Of a DNA stretch of 64,000 bases, positions 24,054 to 34,372 are shown in pieces; the first letter of the stretch is position 1, and every line of letters starts with the position of its first letter. The position numbers and the translations under genes are program-made. The notes below the pieces were generated by a model, which worked only from the letters and a program-made list of their open reading frames with translations, was not told where the DNA came from and ran no database searches. The stretch is taken from contig CM042689.1 in assembly GCA_023614405.1 (NCBI GenBank), forward strand, positions 283,657,533 through 283,721,532. The letters run 5' to 3'. This DNA comes from Avena insularis (taxonomy: Eukaryota > Streptophyta > Magnoliopsida > Poales > Poaceae).

Positions 24054-24620
24054 TCAAGTGCTACTACTCCTCAGAGTCGGTGTAGTCGTCATCCTCATCA
24101 TCCTCATCGTCATCGATGAAGGAGAAATCATCCTCATTGGTGAATTGATGATGGCGGACTTGTGGTTGGGGTAGTCACGGCAATTATCCAATTCCTGTTG
24201 ATGATCGTACATCATGAAGCTAAGGTGGTCCAATTGTGTCTTCAGCTCGGGGTGGTATGGGGATTTCAGTGGCTGTCCATTAGCATCACGCCTTGGACAA
24301 AACTCAAAGCGGGTTCCCTTGATCTGGTTGATACTCGCCACTGCAGGCAAGAGCTTCTGCATGGCCACAGGCAGTCCATCGAGCCAGTTGTTCTCTCTTA
24401 AGGTAAACTGAATTCCCTCGGCAGTGGGAGGTTCAATCTTTCCTTGGAGACTTGCAACAATTAGCCACTTCAGATCTTCTCCTCCTTTATCATTTAGCTG
24501 AGCTCTGAAGAACTCGGTGTGCGGACGCTCCAGAAGTTCCGAAAGCTGGTCCAAATCCCGCTCAAAGATAAGGTCTCCTCCATTCCCCAACTGATAAAAC
24601 TTGTTGTACTTTACATCCAT
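24054..24620 (-). CDS. Element C extra ORF upstream of gag
   Basis: 188-codon ORF between PBS and gag on the element strand. Not a standard retroelement gene. Recognisable blocks: LDQLSELLERP, LKWLIVASLQG, IQFTLRENNWLDGL, MQKLLPAVASI, TRFEFCPRRDANGQP, LDHLSFMMYDHQQELDN. Each block has a counterpart, in the same order, in the only ORF of element E (36191-36922), so the two are homologous by eye. From about 24170 the other reading frame gives a strongly acidic tail (DDDEDDEDDDYTDSEE), which suggests a frameshift replaced the original acidic C terminus. Function unknown. Position suggests expression from the same RNA as gag. Confidence 0.75.
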   Translation of the reverse strand: MDVKYNKFYQLGNGGDLIFERDLDQLSELLERPHTEFFRAQLNDKGGEDLKWLIVASLQGKIEPPTAEGIQFTLRENNWLDGLPVAMQKLLPAVASINQIKGTRFEFCPRRDANGQPLKSPYHPELKTQLDHLSFMMYDHQQELDNCRDYPNHKSAIINSPMRMISPSSMTMRMMRMTTTPTLRSSST

Positions 24621-24830
24621 CTATAAGAATATAGGATGAGTAAGTTAGTAGAGTGATCAAGTGTGTCAAATTTTATGTATTTTGCAAGAGTTTTTGAGGA
24701 ACATGAATTTTTAGAAAGAATCAAGGTGATAAGAATGGGAATAAGTTTTTGTAAATATTTGCTTCCTTTGGTTTTGAAACTAAGTTTTTGATTCAAACGT
24801 CCAGTCTAACTAGGGTCTCCTATGGTTAGG
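24621..24830 (-). other. Element C 5' untranslated leader
   Basis: About 210 AT-rich bases between PBS and the extra ORF. The block right after the PBS (AGAGCCATCCTAACC on the element strand) resembles B and E. I see no copy of the GGAAAGAC hairpin here. Confidence 0.6.
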
Positions 24831-24845
24831 ATGGCTCTGACACCA
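24831..24845 (-). promoter_or_regulatory. Primer binding site of element C
   Basis: TGGTGTCAGAGCCAT on the element strand, three bases from the 5' LTR end. It differs by one base (G for A) from the usual TGGTATCAGAGC site in B and E. Confidence 0.88.
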
Positions 24846-25480
24846 ACTTGTCAACACCCGGATTTTTAATCCCAGATGCCTGTTATGCCATACATCGCAA
24901 TCCCAGGATTGCCATTTTTGCGAGACATAACAGAATTGGATACCACAGTACATCATCCATTATAAACCATACATAAGGTCTTACACAAATAAGGATCTCA
25001 TGATCCAGTTCTTAATACAACTCAAGCAGCGGAAATACGTAAAAATAACGGTAGCGTAGGCGAAGCTCCATCTTCGGGGTCAGAGGCAATGCTGACGATG
25101 GGAGATGATCCTAGTTGTCGTAACCTTCCTGGGGTCCATCTTCCTGGTACTCCTCTTCATAGTCTAGCCACGGTAATAGCCAGGGACAAAGCCATGAGTA
25201 CTCTTTAAGTACTCGCAAACTAATACTAACAAGTGAAGGGGGTTTTTGTAGTAGGACACTAAGATCTATGGTTGTTTTGCAAAAGCCAGATTTACCTCTA
25301 CTAAGTTTAGAAACGATGAAAGCTAGTTGAAATTTTCTAACACCTAAGTGGGAACTTGTATTTAATATCACAACTCTGTTGCGGTCAAGTCAAAATCTCA
25401 ATTCCATTCCCAAGTCATTTTGAAAACATCTGACGGGGGAACAGTATGGCCACTCCAACTGTCCATAACCACGGACGTGG

Positions 25481-25528
25481 CTATTCGAATAGTTTGACAC
25501 TCTGCAGAGATTGTACACTTTCACCACA
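25481..25528 (-). other. Paired-palindrome LTR module, element C 5' LTR
   Basis: Two perfect palindromes, CTATTCGAATAG and CTCTGCAGAG, seven bases apart, followed by ATTGTACACTTTC. The copy in the 3' LTR (16073-16118) keeps the first and has decayed the second to CTCTACAGAT. Confidence 0.7.
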
Positions 25529-27638
25529 ACATTCGATACATCCGTCAGGAACAAATCCTGAATTCACCATACTTAGTATGCGGATAATCAATCCTAACCT
25601 TTCAATTACACACCCTAGTATAAGCACCTCCCCTATGAGTTTGGCCTCCCAACCATGACCAACTATCATCTTGGGTACTGCACAGGTGGACAATCTTCAC
25701 AAGGTAGCCTCATCTCAGACCTTGGTCGTGAGGGAACCAATACAAAGGTATATAAGTTTCCAGTCAAGCCCTACCCAATTCTCGGTTATTGTGGTTGTTC
25801 GGTAAAATTGGAATGGTATCGCATCAAGACAACCATCAGTTTTATAAAGGGATAAGGCTCATGCCTCAACATTTTCATCCTCCAAAATCATCTGGTGTTC
25901 GAAAACACATGTCAAAACATCTCAATAGAATGATCCATCATTCCAAGGTTTTCATAACCATTTTTCCACCAAGTATTCCCATCTAAAGTTGATCAAGTTT
26001 TATGCTTAGCACTAGCATCTACAGGTGGGGGTAAGTACTAATGAGGGGTGGTAAACTAGTGGAGTTTAACTAAGTTCAATCTCATGCCTTAGGATGACAT
26101 AAAGATTTTCTAGCTTAGGCCAAATTTTATGCTCTTTATGCAACCTTCAATTATCTTCCTCGACTCTACAAGTCACTTAAGTAAACTCTAAGTAATAGCT
26201 TTGATAAAGAAATAAAGTAGAAGCTTGCAGATAAAACTAGGGTTGGGTATCATCAAATGTGTCTAACCAAGCATTCTTAGTGCATTGCATAGGTTATTGA
26301 ACTCTCATAATTGCAAGTGTTAGCTTGCACATTCAACTAGTAGTATTAGGCTTGCACAAGTATCAGTATAAGCTTGCTAAATTGCAAGTGTTAGCTTGCC
26401 TTGTGCAGAGTAGTGGTTGAAGTTCTCCTCGGCTTCTTCTTCGTAGTATCCTTCTTCCTCCTCGTATCCTTGGTCGGTACTAGCATCTATGAATAAATAC
26501 GAGATACACAATCAGCAAATAGTACTTAACTACTTGAAATCATCACCCACAAGGTTTCTATAGATGATCTAGCATCATCACTAACATCACAAGAATAAAG
26601 CATTTGTCTTATTTATTTTATTTTTAGAAAAGTAATTTCTACTCATTGAAAAACTACTTAAGATTTAATATGCTCCAAACCAAACATGGGATCATGTTGA
26701 CACATGTCATCACCACATATTTCAGTACATGGGAATGTGATTTAAAGTGGTGTCACAATTTAATAAGATTTAACCTTTTATTTTTAATTAAATAAAGTGA
26801 CTAGAAAGGCCTATGTGGCATTCTTTTATTACTTCAACATTATTTCTGTAAGTAAACCCATATATTTTTATATATTCTGAAAGGTATGATCAAATGTGAT
26901 TTTTGAGAGTTGGAATCAACTCAAAAGCTGTTATGGTTTAAATTTGAAAAATGTTTGAATGCAGAAAAGGTTTTGCCTTTTTATTTTTACCAAGGTTGAT
27001 CTATAGATTCAAATGATTTGAATCCAGTGGGATTGGATTAAGCATTTCAAAACCTTTCTAACAAAATTGGTTTCATTCAATTTGGTTCACTAAATCGAGC
27101 TGGGCTGATTTTTGAAACTAGGTACAGAACTATGTTTGAATTAAAATGGAAAAAGTTAAATTCAAACGACTGGGCTGCGCGGGAATGGCTAATGGGCAGG
27201 CCCAGTGTCACTCTGCGGCGCGGGGCGCAACCGACAGGGCGGGTCTACTGGTCAGTGACTCTTTAAACGCGAAGCGGTACGGGGCAATCTCATCCGCACG
27301 ATCTAAGTCTAATCGAACGGCTGCTACTCATCGTCCACGCCGGGTGGCGCCGGCGAGACAGAAACCTAACGTGGCAGGTGGGGGTCGTCGGGGGCACACC
27401 GGGGCTTAGGAAAAGGTCGGCGATGCGGGCGAACGACGAAGTCGATGACGGTAAACCTCCTGGTACCGGCAGCTCCTCCTTGGGTGGACGAAATCGACGG
27501 CGCCCTTCTTCTCTAGAGGCGGCCTGCTCTGGCGCAATTTCGGCGATGTGCTGCTCGCCTTGCTCCGGGAATGTGGTGGAACGATCAGTGAGGTGAGGGG
27601 AGTGAGATGGTGTGCTCAATTCGTCTGGGGGTCGTCTC

Positions 27639-27649
27639 CTTTTATAGGC
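27639..27649 (-). promoter_or_regulatory. TATA box in element C 5' LTR
   Basis: CCTATAAAAGG on the minus strand, identical to the 3' LTR copy. This is the copy positioned to drive transcription of the element. Confidence 0.7.
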
Positions 27650-28916
27650 TCGACGGTGAGACCGAGAGGGATGGGCAGACGATGGTGGAGACACGGCTAC
27701 GGGCGGCTAGAGGCATGGCCGAGGGTGGCGATCGATCGGTGGTCTCCTGGCGATGCTCTAAGGCTTTAATGCGTGTGTAGGGGCGGTGGCAAATGGTCAG
27801 GAACGCACGATGCTCTGCGAGGCAGAGGCGGCGTCTTCGACGGCGAGCGGTGGCTACGGGGCACGGGCGGTGAAATGGGCATGTCTGGCGGTCTCCTGGG
27901 ATGGTGGGGAGCATGCTGGCGGGCTGCGAGGGCTCGAGGTGGTCGGGTTGTGTGGGAATGGAGCGTGCTTGCGGTGCACGTCGGCACGGTCGACAGCGGC
28001 ACGGGCGAGGCATTCCTGGCGGTTCTGGTTGCTGTCTGCGAGGCAGGGCTGGTCAAGAGGGAGCGGTGAGGCATGGGCTACCTCCCAGACAAGGTTGGCA
28101 TCGCTAGTTCTTCCTCTAGCCTACTGTCCACACTGGGGTGACATGGTGCTCTCGGCCTATGACCATTGATCATATTGGCAAGCTTACAGTGGGGCTAGTG
28201 ATTAGTTAAGTTTGATAGATGATCTACTAAGGTTGCTGTGAGCTAGAGAGGTAACAAGTTAGGCCAGAATCACTACACACTATAGTGTTTTGATTTTGTT
28301 TGATTTGTATCTGCAAGGTGTTTGATGAAATGGTCGCATGAATTCAAGTTTTGAATTTTGAAAAGATTTTTGGTGGGTGTGCTAGGCATGTGCTGGTGAG
28401 TTTGTAGATTCTTGGGTTTTGAAAGTTGAGTTGGTTTGACGGGTTTTTGAAAAAGTGGGATCTTCCCATATGAAATAGATTCAATTTTAATCTATCATTT
28501 AAACTATGCATTTGAATGTTTCTGGATGATCACAAGGTGGGCCTTGGTACTTTGTTATGATTATTATCAAGGGGTGCAAATATCCAAACAAGTTTCTATT
28601 AAGTTCTGAAAGTTAGAGATAGCCAAAGTAGGCATGGGAATTAAATTGGCAAAAGTGACCATTCACTTAAGTTGATGGTTTTGATTTATTTGTCTTTGGG
28701 AAAAGTTTGGGGATTGTTTAGATGATGATTATTTCACCGAAGAATCATTTTACAAGCAAATAAACACATAATCATGGCAATTCAAAAGAATCCAAATTTC
28801 AATACACACACATATGAATGCTTTCATATTTTTATTGGAAAAGTTTTTGTTAACCCTAAATTTGGTGATTAGAGTTTGATGATCCAAGTTTAATATTTTT
28901 GGGATGTTACATGCAT

Positions 28917-31900
28917 GTTAGGTAAAACATACAAGTGCTTGAGAAATTTTAGATCTAGTCACTTGAATTCATTTTCCATTTTCAAAATGATTTAATCCAG
29001 CTGGCTCGAAACAGATCTGGTGGAAAAACAAAAAAGAAAAAGGGGGAGAAGGGGCCACTAGGCCAGATCTGCTTGGGAGTGGGCCGTTGAGGGATGGATC
29101 GGCCCACCAGTTACCAACCGCGCGTGAGGGGTGCAACTGCCTCTCGGAGGGCCGGCTCGGCCCGTCAACGGGGCGATGGCGAAGGGGTATGGGAGCTCTT
29201 GGCCACTGGATTAGATCCAGATCGATGGCCAGGGCTCACCGTCTACCTCCGAGAAGGGTCGAGATGAAACCCTAGGGAGGTCAGGCGACGTGGGAGGCTC
29301 ACGAAGAAGCGGAGAAGGGACGAGGAGGGTCCAGGTCAATGCGATGCATGCTGGGGGTCCCGGGGATGGGCGGAACTGGTGGTTTTGGCATCGGGGAGGT
29401 CCTCGCGTGACGACGCCCGAGGCTTGCTCGTCGGAGCTCGTTGGAGACTATGTTGCAGAGGGTCCTGGGCATGAACAAGGATACAATTAGATAGATAAGA
29501 GGCAGGGGAGCAATGGAAGGTAACATGCAGAGAGAGAGAGGTAGAGGGAGGGGGAGCTATGCTTGCGAGAAGGGAGAATGCCGAATCTTCTTGTTCTTCT
29601 TCTCACGAGAATGGCAGAGCTGGGGAGGGGAAGGGGGAGCTCTGGGTGGAGAGTGGAGGCTATTGGGGGCAAATGAGAGCAGAGGGGTGAGCTGGGGGTG
29701 GCCTTGGGATTACAAACATGGGAGGGGGTGGGGTGTGAGGGACCAAGTCCATTTGGAAAAGGGAAAGGGAGGGGGTTGTCCATTGGCTGCTTGGGGTGGT
29801 GCTGGGGGTGTGGTGGGACCAGCAACTCGACCAGAGAGTGGAGGGAGGGGTGGTGTGTCTGCTGCCCTTTTTATTGCAAAGATATTTAAGACATGCCCCT
29901 CTCTCTCTTACAAACACTAGGGACAAAGGGGAGGGGAGGTACAGTGATAGGCTACAGTAGGTGGTCGACCATAGGAGGGTGGGGTGCTGTGGAGGATTGC
30001 TTGACAAGTTTGGAGCTAGTTTGGTTTTTGTTTGAATAAAGTTTTGCTTGGTTTAGCAATATTGATCAAATGGGGGCTTGTGAAGGAGGTTGAAAAATTT
30101 GCATGGGCAAAGTGTGCCAATGGTACTGGTGGATAGGGGAGGTTAAATAATCTCTTCAAGATTTAAACGGGATTTTTCTAGAGATTATAACCCCATAAAT
30201 GCACTTATTCAGGTGGAAAAGTATTTTTGGGGAATTATTTCTTGTTTCTGCCATTTAAGAAAAATGGCAAAGAAAAATAATAAAGAATCTCAAAAATATT
30301 TATTTTTGAGTTGGAAAGATGGGATATGATATATAGGCATCAAATGTGCCTTGAGTTGGGAAGGTGATTTAGAGGAAAACAAACTTGCCTTTAGAGACAT
30401 AGATTTTTATAATTTTGCAAGACAATGAATTTAATTTGTTGGATGATCCAAATAATTAGGGGAATTATTTGGGGATGGTTATATTCATGGTAGATGATGT
30501 AAAATTGATGTAGGCATCAAGATCAACTTTGAGTTTGAAGTAATATGTTTAAAAGTATGGAAACTAGGTTTGTGAGGATCTGGGGTTTAGTTATTTTTAT
30601 GCCACCTAAACAGGGTTGGATTAGGGTGCTCAGAGTTCACCTTGGTACAAGGGGTATATGGATAGATAGACCAAGTTGTATAGATGATCATGGAAGAAAG
30701 ATTTGATCTTGGTTTTATTTAAGGTGATCTAGAAGGGATGGCAAACTTTGTTGAAGATAAGGCTGCCATAGCATATACATCAGGTAGCCTCCTAAACCAT
30801 GTGTTTTTAAGAAGCACAAGGCTCCAATGGAAACAAGTGAAGTGGGGGTTTATAGGCCATGATTATTAGATCATAACCAAGCAAAGAGTTGGTAAAGGGG
30901 AGGTGGCATAGCTTCTGCCAAAGTAGGCAAGATGATAAGGTTTGTTGAAAAGATTATTATCTTGACTACAAAACCATCATGGATGAGTGGGAATTAGAAT
31001 GGCTTAGCCAAGGGTAGGTGTGGGTGTTGGTAGTACTAAAGATTTACTACAAGGTGGTTCAAGTACATTCTCAAGAATGCACATAGGTTGGGAAAGGTAG
31101 AGCTCCAAAGATTGAATATAGATAAGAAATCCAGACTTGGCCATTTTGGCAGATTTGGAGATTTTGACTAGTATGCAAGAGGGAAGCATTTGAGAGGGTG
31201 GCAACGGTTTATCCTTTCCATTAAGTGGTTGATGCTGAGGTATATATTTAATAGAGGGGATCCAAACTTGGATTGGGTCTTCACTAGGTTGGAAACTATC
31301 AGGGGTGATTAACTCTGGTGTGATCTGATTTGGGGATGAGAGGGTCACTTAAGTGGCTTGGGTTGATCCAGATTTGGATTCTTGGTTTGAGGTTGATGAA
31401 CACAAGCAAGGATTGGGTCCTAAGGGATGAGATACTAGATTAGCTCACTCTAGTTCCTAAGCAAACAAGGCAATCAGTAGATCAAGGCAATTCATCAACC
31501 AGCATATCAAGGAAATTCATCTTATCACTTATCCAACTACCACTATGATTACCATCAAGCCTAGCTTGAGGTAAGGATGGGTATTTTGAGTTGGGTGTGC
31601 TCTGAAGTAGGATAAGTACCATCTTGGTATCTCTACCAAGATTGAGATGAAAAGGGTTTTAGTAAAGATTTTTGGAAAACCTAGGGGTAAGAGTTGCTGG
31701 GAGTTCTGTCTTGAGAACATAAGGAGATTTTATACAGGTCTCCATAGTTTTGTTAATAGAAACTAGAAAAGTATTTTGTTGGGTCAAAGTCATCTTGGCT
31801 CAGGTTTAGAAATGCCAGAAAATTTGAGAATATGAAAGGTGAGCAAAGACATCTCTTTTGTAAAGTAGCTTTTGTCAACTAGTGTTGAGATAAGAAACCT

Positions 31901-32041
31901 ATACCTTGATACACAAATAGTTGCATGAGCACAAGCAATAAGTAAGCAAACACTGTAACACTTAATTAAGAAAAGTTTTTGTTCCCCCTGATTTTTGCCT
32001 TTTGGGCAATAAATCAGGGTTGCTGAAATTGGGATGTTACA
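28917..32041 (-). repeat. 5' LTR of element B, proximal part after element C
   Basis: Resumes right after the second TGCAT copy and is colinear with about 3759-3934 plus 7133-10222, so it shows the empty site of solo LTR D near 29092. It carries the GC-rich leader (29090-29900). The TATA box of the left copy is here mutated to TTACAAACA (29710-29718, plus strand). Ends GGGATGTTACA at 32041. ORFs at 29087-30007 lie in the leader and change length between the two LTRs, so I do not call them genes. Confidence 0.92.
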
Positions 32042-32190
32042 ATAATGGCGTCCAAAGAATTCTTACTAATAACATTGCTATTAGCATGCAAATAAAGTTC
32101 CATAGGTTTTTTAATTTTCTCCTCAAACACTTCATGTCCTAACTTAAGATAAATACTATAGAGCTCTCTAATTTTGTTGTTGTTTTCCAT
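32042..32190 (-). pseudogene. 5' part of element A ORF
   Basis: Begins at ATG 32188-32190 (MENNNKIRELYSIYLKLGHE) and is open to the insertion point of B. The 149 bases here leave two bases of codon 50, which is completed by base 1009. Discounting one ATAAT copy, the frame therefore continues exactly into 502-1009, giving about 217 codons in all. The N-terminal stretch is likely helical and charged. No known domain. The leader between PBS and this ATG is about 110 bases. Confidence 0.75.
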
Positions 32191-32396
32191 TAAGCCTAAC
32201 TAGTGAAATCAAGAAACAAAAATACAAAATTGCAGAAGCTATAGGAAATAACTTCGAGCACTCACAAACCAAGAGTATGTGAGTACCTTTTACCTTACCT
32301 CCCCGGCAACGGCGCCACAAAAGACTTTGATGGCGTGTTGTTGATGTGGGAGCTTCTTCTTCTTTAATTCCCCAGCAACGGCGCCAGAAAAGATCT
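32191..32396 (-). promoter_or_regulatory. Element A leader with two PBS-like sites
   Basis: Just inside the LTR, on the element strand, lies TGGCGCCGTTGCTGGGGA (32370-32387), the expected primer binding site. A second copy, TGGCGCCGTTGCCGGGGA (about 32301-32318), lies about 69 bases further in. Each is preceded by ATCAA and a T-rich stretch (TCTTTTCTGGCG, TCTTTTGTGGCG), so a block including the LTR edge looks duplicated. The inner copy is the closer match to the PBS of element A2. Confidence 0.75.
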
Positions 32397-33900
32397 TGAT
32401 GTCTACGCACTCCTATTATTGTAGACAGTTGTTGGGCCTCCAAGTGCAGAGGTTTGTAGAACAGCAGCAAGTTTCCCTTAAGTGGATTATCCAAGGTTTA
32501 TCGAACTCAGGGAGGAAGTGGTCAAAGGTATCCCTCTCAAGTAACCCTGCAATCAAGATACAAGAAGTCTATTGTGTCCCAACACACCTAATACACTTGT
32601 CAGGTGTATAGGTGCACTAGTTCTGCGAAGAGATAGTAAAATACAAGTGTTATGGATGATTATAAGTGGTAACGGTACCAAAAAAGAGCTTCTGACAGGG
32701 AGGAAAAGACTAAAGGCAGAAAGATGGAAGCAAGCAAACATGCAACATATCTAGTTGTGAACAGTGTTTCAATGTTTAGAAACAAGGCCTAGGGATCACA
32801 CTTTCACTAGTGAACGCTCTCAATAAATATATTATTTTCATGGTACTACCCTAAACTACTCTCCTTTTGGACACTCTAATCCATGTTAGGGCTATAACAA
32901 CACTCCTCAAAGTCCGCCTTCCCCATCTAGATAACCCCACACTGTCACCTTGAGCGCTAGATGGTTCCAACAAACACCACAATTTCATAAAGACACCCAA
33001 CTCAAAATATACTCATGATAAGATTGATGAACTCTAGCCTAAGTGCCACCACGACGTGCACGCTGTCACTTTCACACACGTGGGGAGAGCAGAGATCTAT
33101 TGAAGCACTTGAGTATTTATGTAGACTCTAACCTAAATGCCACCACGGTATGTACACTATCACTTTCACACATGTGGGGAGATCCAGAGATCTATTAAAG
33201 CACTTGAGTAGCGGAGCAGATCTACTTGATTACCAAGCTCATGATCACAATATGATCATGCATAGAGAGAGATGAACACATAGCTACCGGTAGAGCCCTT
33301 AGCCTCGAGGAAGAACTACTCCCTCCTCATCATGGGAATCAGCAACGACGATGAAGATGGTGGTGGAGATCAAAGGAGATGGCTCCGGGGGTAATTCCCC
33401 TTCCCGACAGGGTGCCAGAACAGAGACTTCTGTCCCCCGAATGTCCCCTTCAGTGGCGGTGGCGTTGTGGAGGTTTTCGTGGCTTTGTCCCAGATGATTT
33501 AGAGTTTTGGGGTCGGAGGCTTCTTATAGCCGAAGGAGGCAAGGTCGGTGGAGTCCCAGGGCGCCCACACCCCCTGGTGGCGCGTCCAGGATGGGCCCAC
33601 GCCACCCTAGGGTGTGGCCACCCTGGTGTCCTCCTCCGTCTCTCCTTCGATTTTCCGGATCGCTCTAGAAAAAATAGTAAATTTGGCTTTTGTCTCATCC
33701 AATTCCGTCAATATTCATTTTTTAGCTTTTCTGAAACCAAAAACAGCATAAAACAGTCAACTGGCACTGTGGCATCTTGTCAAGAGGTTAGTTCTAGAAA
33801 GTGTATAAAAATACCTCAAAGTGTAGACAAAGCATAAGACAAATGATATAAAACAAGCATGGAGCATCAAAAATTATATTTAAGTTTACGACGTATCAAC
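32397..33900 (-). repeat. 5' LTR of element A
   Basis: About 1.5 kb. On the element strand it begins near GTTGATACGTCG (33900) and ends near GACATCA (32397), next to the PBS. It contains the TATA site GCTATAAGAAGCC (33518-33530), which matches the site in A2. Length, ends and TATA context agree with the A2 LTR (60667-62181), so both belong to the same lineage. The 152-codon ORF at 33379-33837 reads on the opposite strand to the element and is probably chance. The exact outer end is uncertain by a few bases. Confidence 0.8.
33518..33530 (-). promoter_or_regulatory. TATA box in element A LTR
   Basis: GCTATAAGAAGCC on the minus strand. The same CTATAAGAAGCC string is on the plus strand in A2 at 61036-61047. 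Confidence 0.65.
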
Positions 33901-34149
33901 CGGGAGAAGGAACTAAGGCTATACGGGCCTCCACGTGTTACTATGAGCCCCTCATTGAAAGCGCACACTTGGTGTAGTGGAAAAGGTGCTCCGGTTGGCT
34001 TTGGAACTGTACAAGGCGTTCCAACATGGAGGGGAAAACACTCATAGGGTAGGCACTTATATTAGAGTGGGCATTCTGAAGGTCTTAGCCGGTTACTCGA
34101 TCCATGATTGGTGTACATTAGGGCAGGGTACTCGGATGGTGTGGGTAAA

Positions 34150-34190
34150 GTGTACAACCTCTATAGAGTGTAAATCTATTTGAATAGCCA
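34150..34190 (+). other. Paired-palindrome LTR module, element E
   Basis: GTGTACAAC, then the perfect palindrome CTCTATAGAG (34159-34168), TGTAAAT, then CTATTTGAATAG (34176-34187). It is the same arrangement as in B, C and D, with another palindrome centre (TA instead of GC). Confidence 0.7.
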
Positions 34191-34288
34191 AGTCCTCGTT
34201 CATGGACGGTTGGGAAGGTTGCTATAAAGCGGCGCTGGTTTTGATTACAAAAACTATTTTGGAAAAGCATTGGCTTTGCAAAAGTTTT

Positions 34289-34372
34289 GACCATGGGATG
34301 GTCGGAAAGGATATATATTTCGACCATGGGATGGTCGGAATAAGGAGGAAGGAGTTTGGTCATGGGATGACC
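34289..34372 (+). repeat. Three tandem hairpins in element E LTR
   Basis: GACCATGGGATGGTC at 34289-34303 and 34322-34336, and GGTCATGGGATGACC at 34358-34372. Each is a perfect 6-bp stem around GGG. The third has two stem pairs changed on both sides. Element B has a single related hairpin, GACCATCACTGGTC, near 13307, degraded in its left LTR near 1556. Confidence 0.75.

Larger units (their letters stand above)
15517..28911 (-). mobile_element. Element C, Tekay/Del-type chromovirus (Ty3-Gypsy)
   Basis: A 13.4-kb LTR retrotransposon, minus orientation, inside the right LTR of B. Order on its own strand: 5' LTR (28911-24849), PBS (24845-24831), extra ORF (24620-24054), gag with CCHC knuckle and protease (23843 onward), RT, RNase H, integrase with its DDE triad, a C-terminal chromodomain (to 19343), 3' LTR (19329-15517). 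The [11 protein letters not shown] motif and the chromodomain indicate a chromovirus. The long LTRs starting TGTAACATCCC suggest the Tekay/Del clade. A handful of stops separates it from coding competence, and the polypurine tract is missing. It is the most complete element in the window. Confidence 0.92.
24849..28911 (-). repeat. 5' LTR of element C
   Basis: 4063 bp, TGTCAACACCC to GGGATGTTACA. It has intact termini, the GAGTACTCTTTAAGTACTC hairpin (25196-25214), the perfect palindromes CTATTCGAATAG (25481-25492) and CTCTGCAGAG (25500-25509), and a TATA box (27639-27649). The first roughly 2.3 kb is AT-rich, with short chance ORFs. The GC-rich block 27150-28170 is the presumed transcribed leader, and its ORFs are not conserved between LTRs. 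Confidence 0.93.
1015..32041 (-). mobile_element. Element B, LARD-like non-autonomous LTR retrotransposon
   Basis: Complete LTR retrotransposon, minus orientation. Read on its own strand, it begins TGTAACATCCC and ends GGGGTGCCACA. PBS (12729-12743) and polypurine tract (10223-10240) are both present. The left LTR is 9.2 kb, or about 6.0 kb without solo LTR D. The right LTR is about 5.9 kb without element C. The internal region is only about 2.5 kb and holds one ORF with no gag, protease, RT or integrase motif, so the element depends on another for movement. LTR ends and PBS match the chromovirus C, so C's lineage (Tekay/Del) is a plausible helper. The design recalls LARD elements of Triticeae, such as Sukkula. 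Confidence 0.9.

Noticed and set aside
33379..33837. 152-codon plus-strand ORF in element A LTR
   Set aside because: Antisense to the element, inside the LTR, low complexity. The A2 LTR has no open equivalent that I can see.
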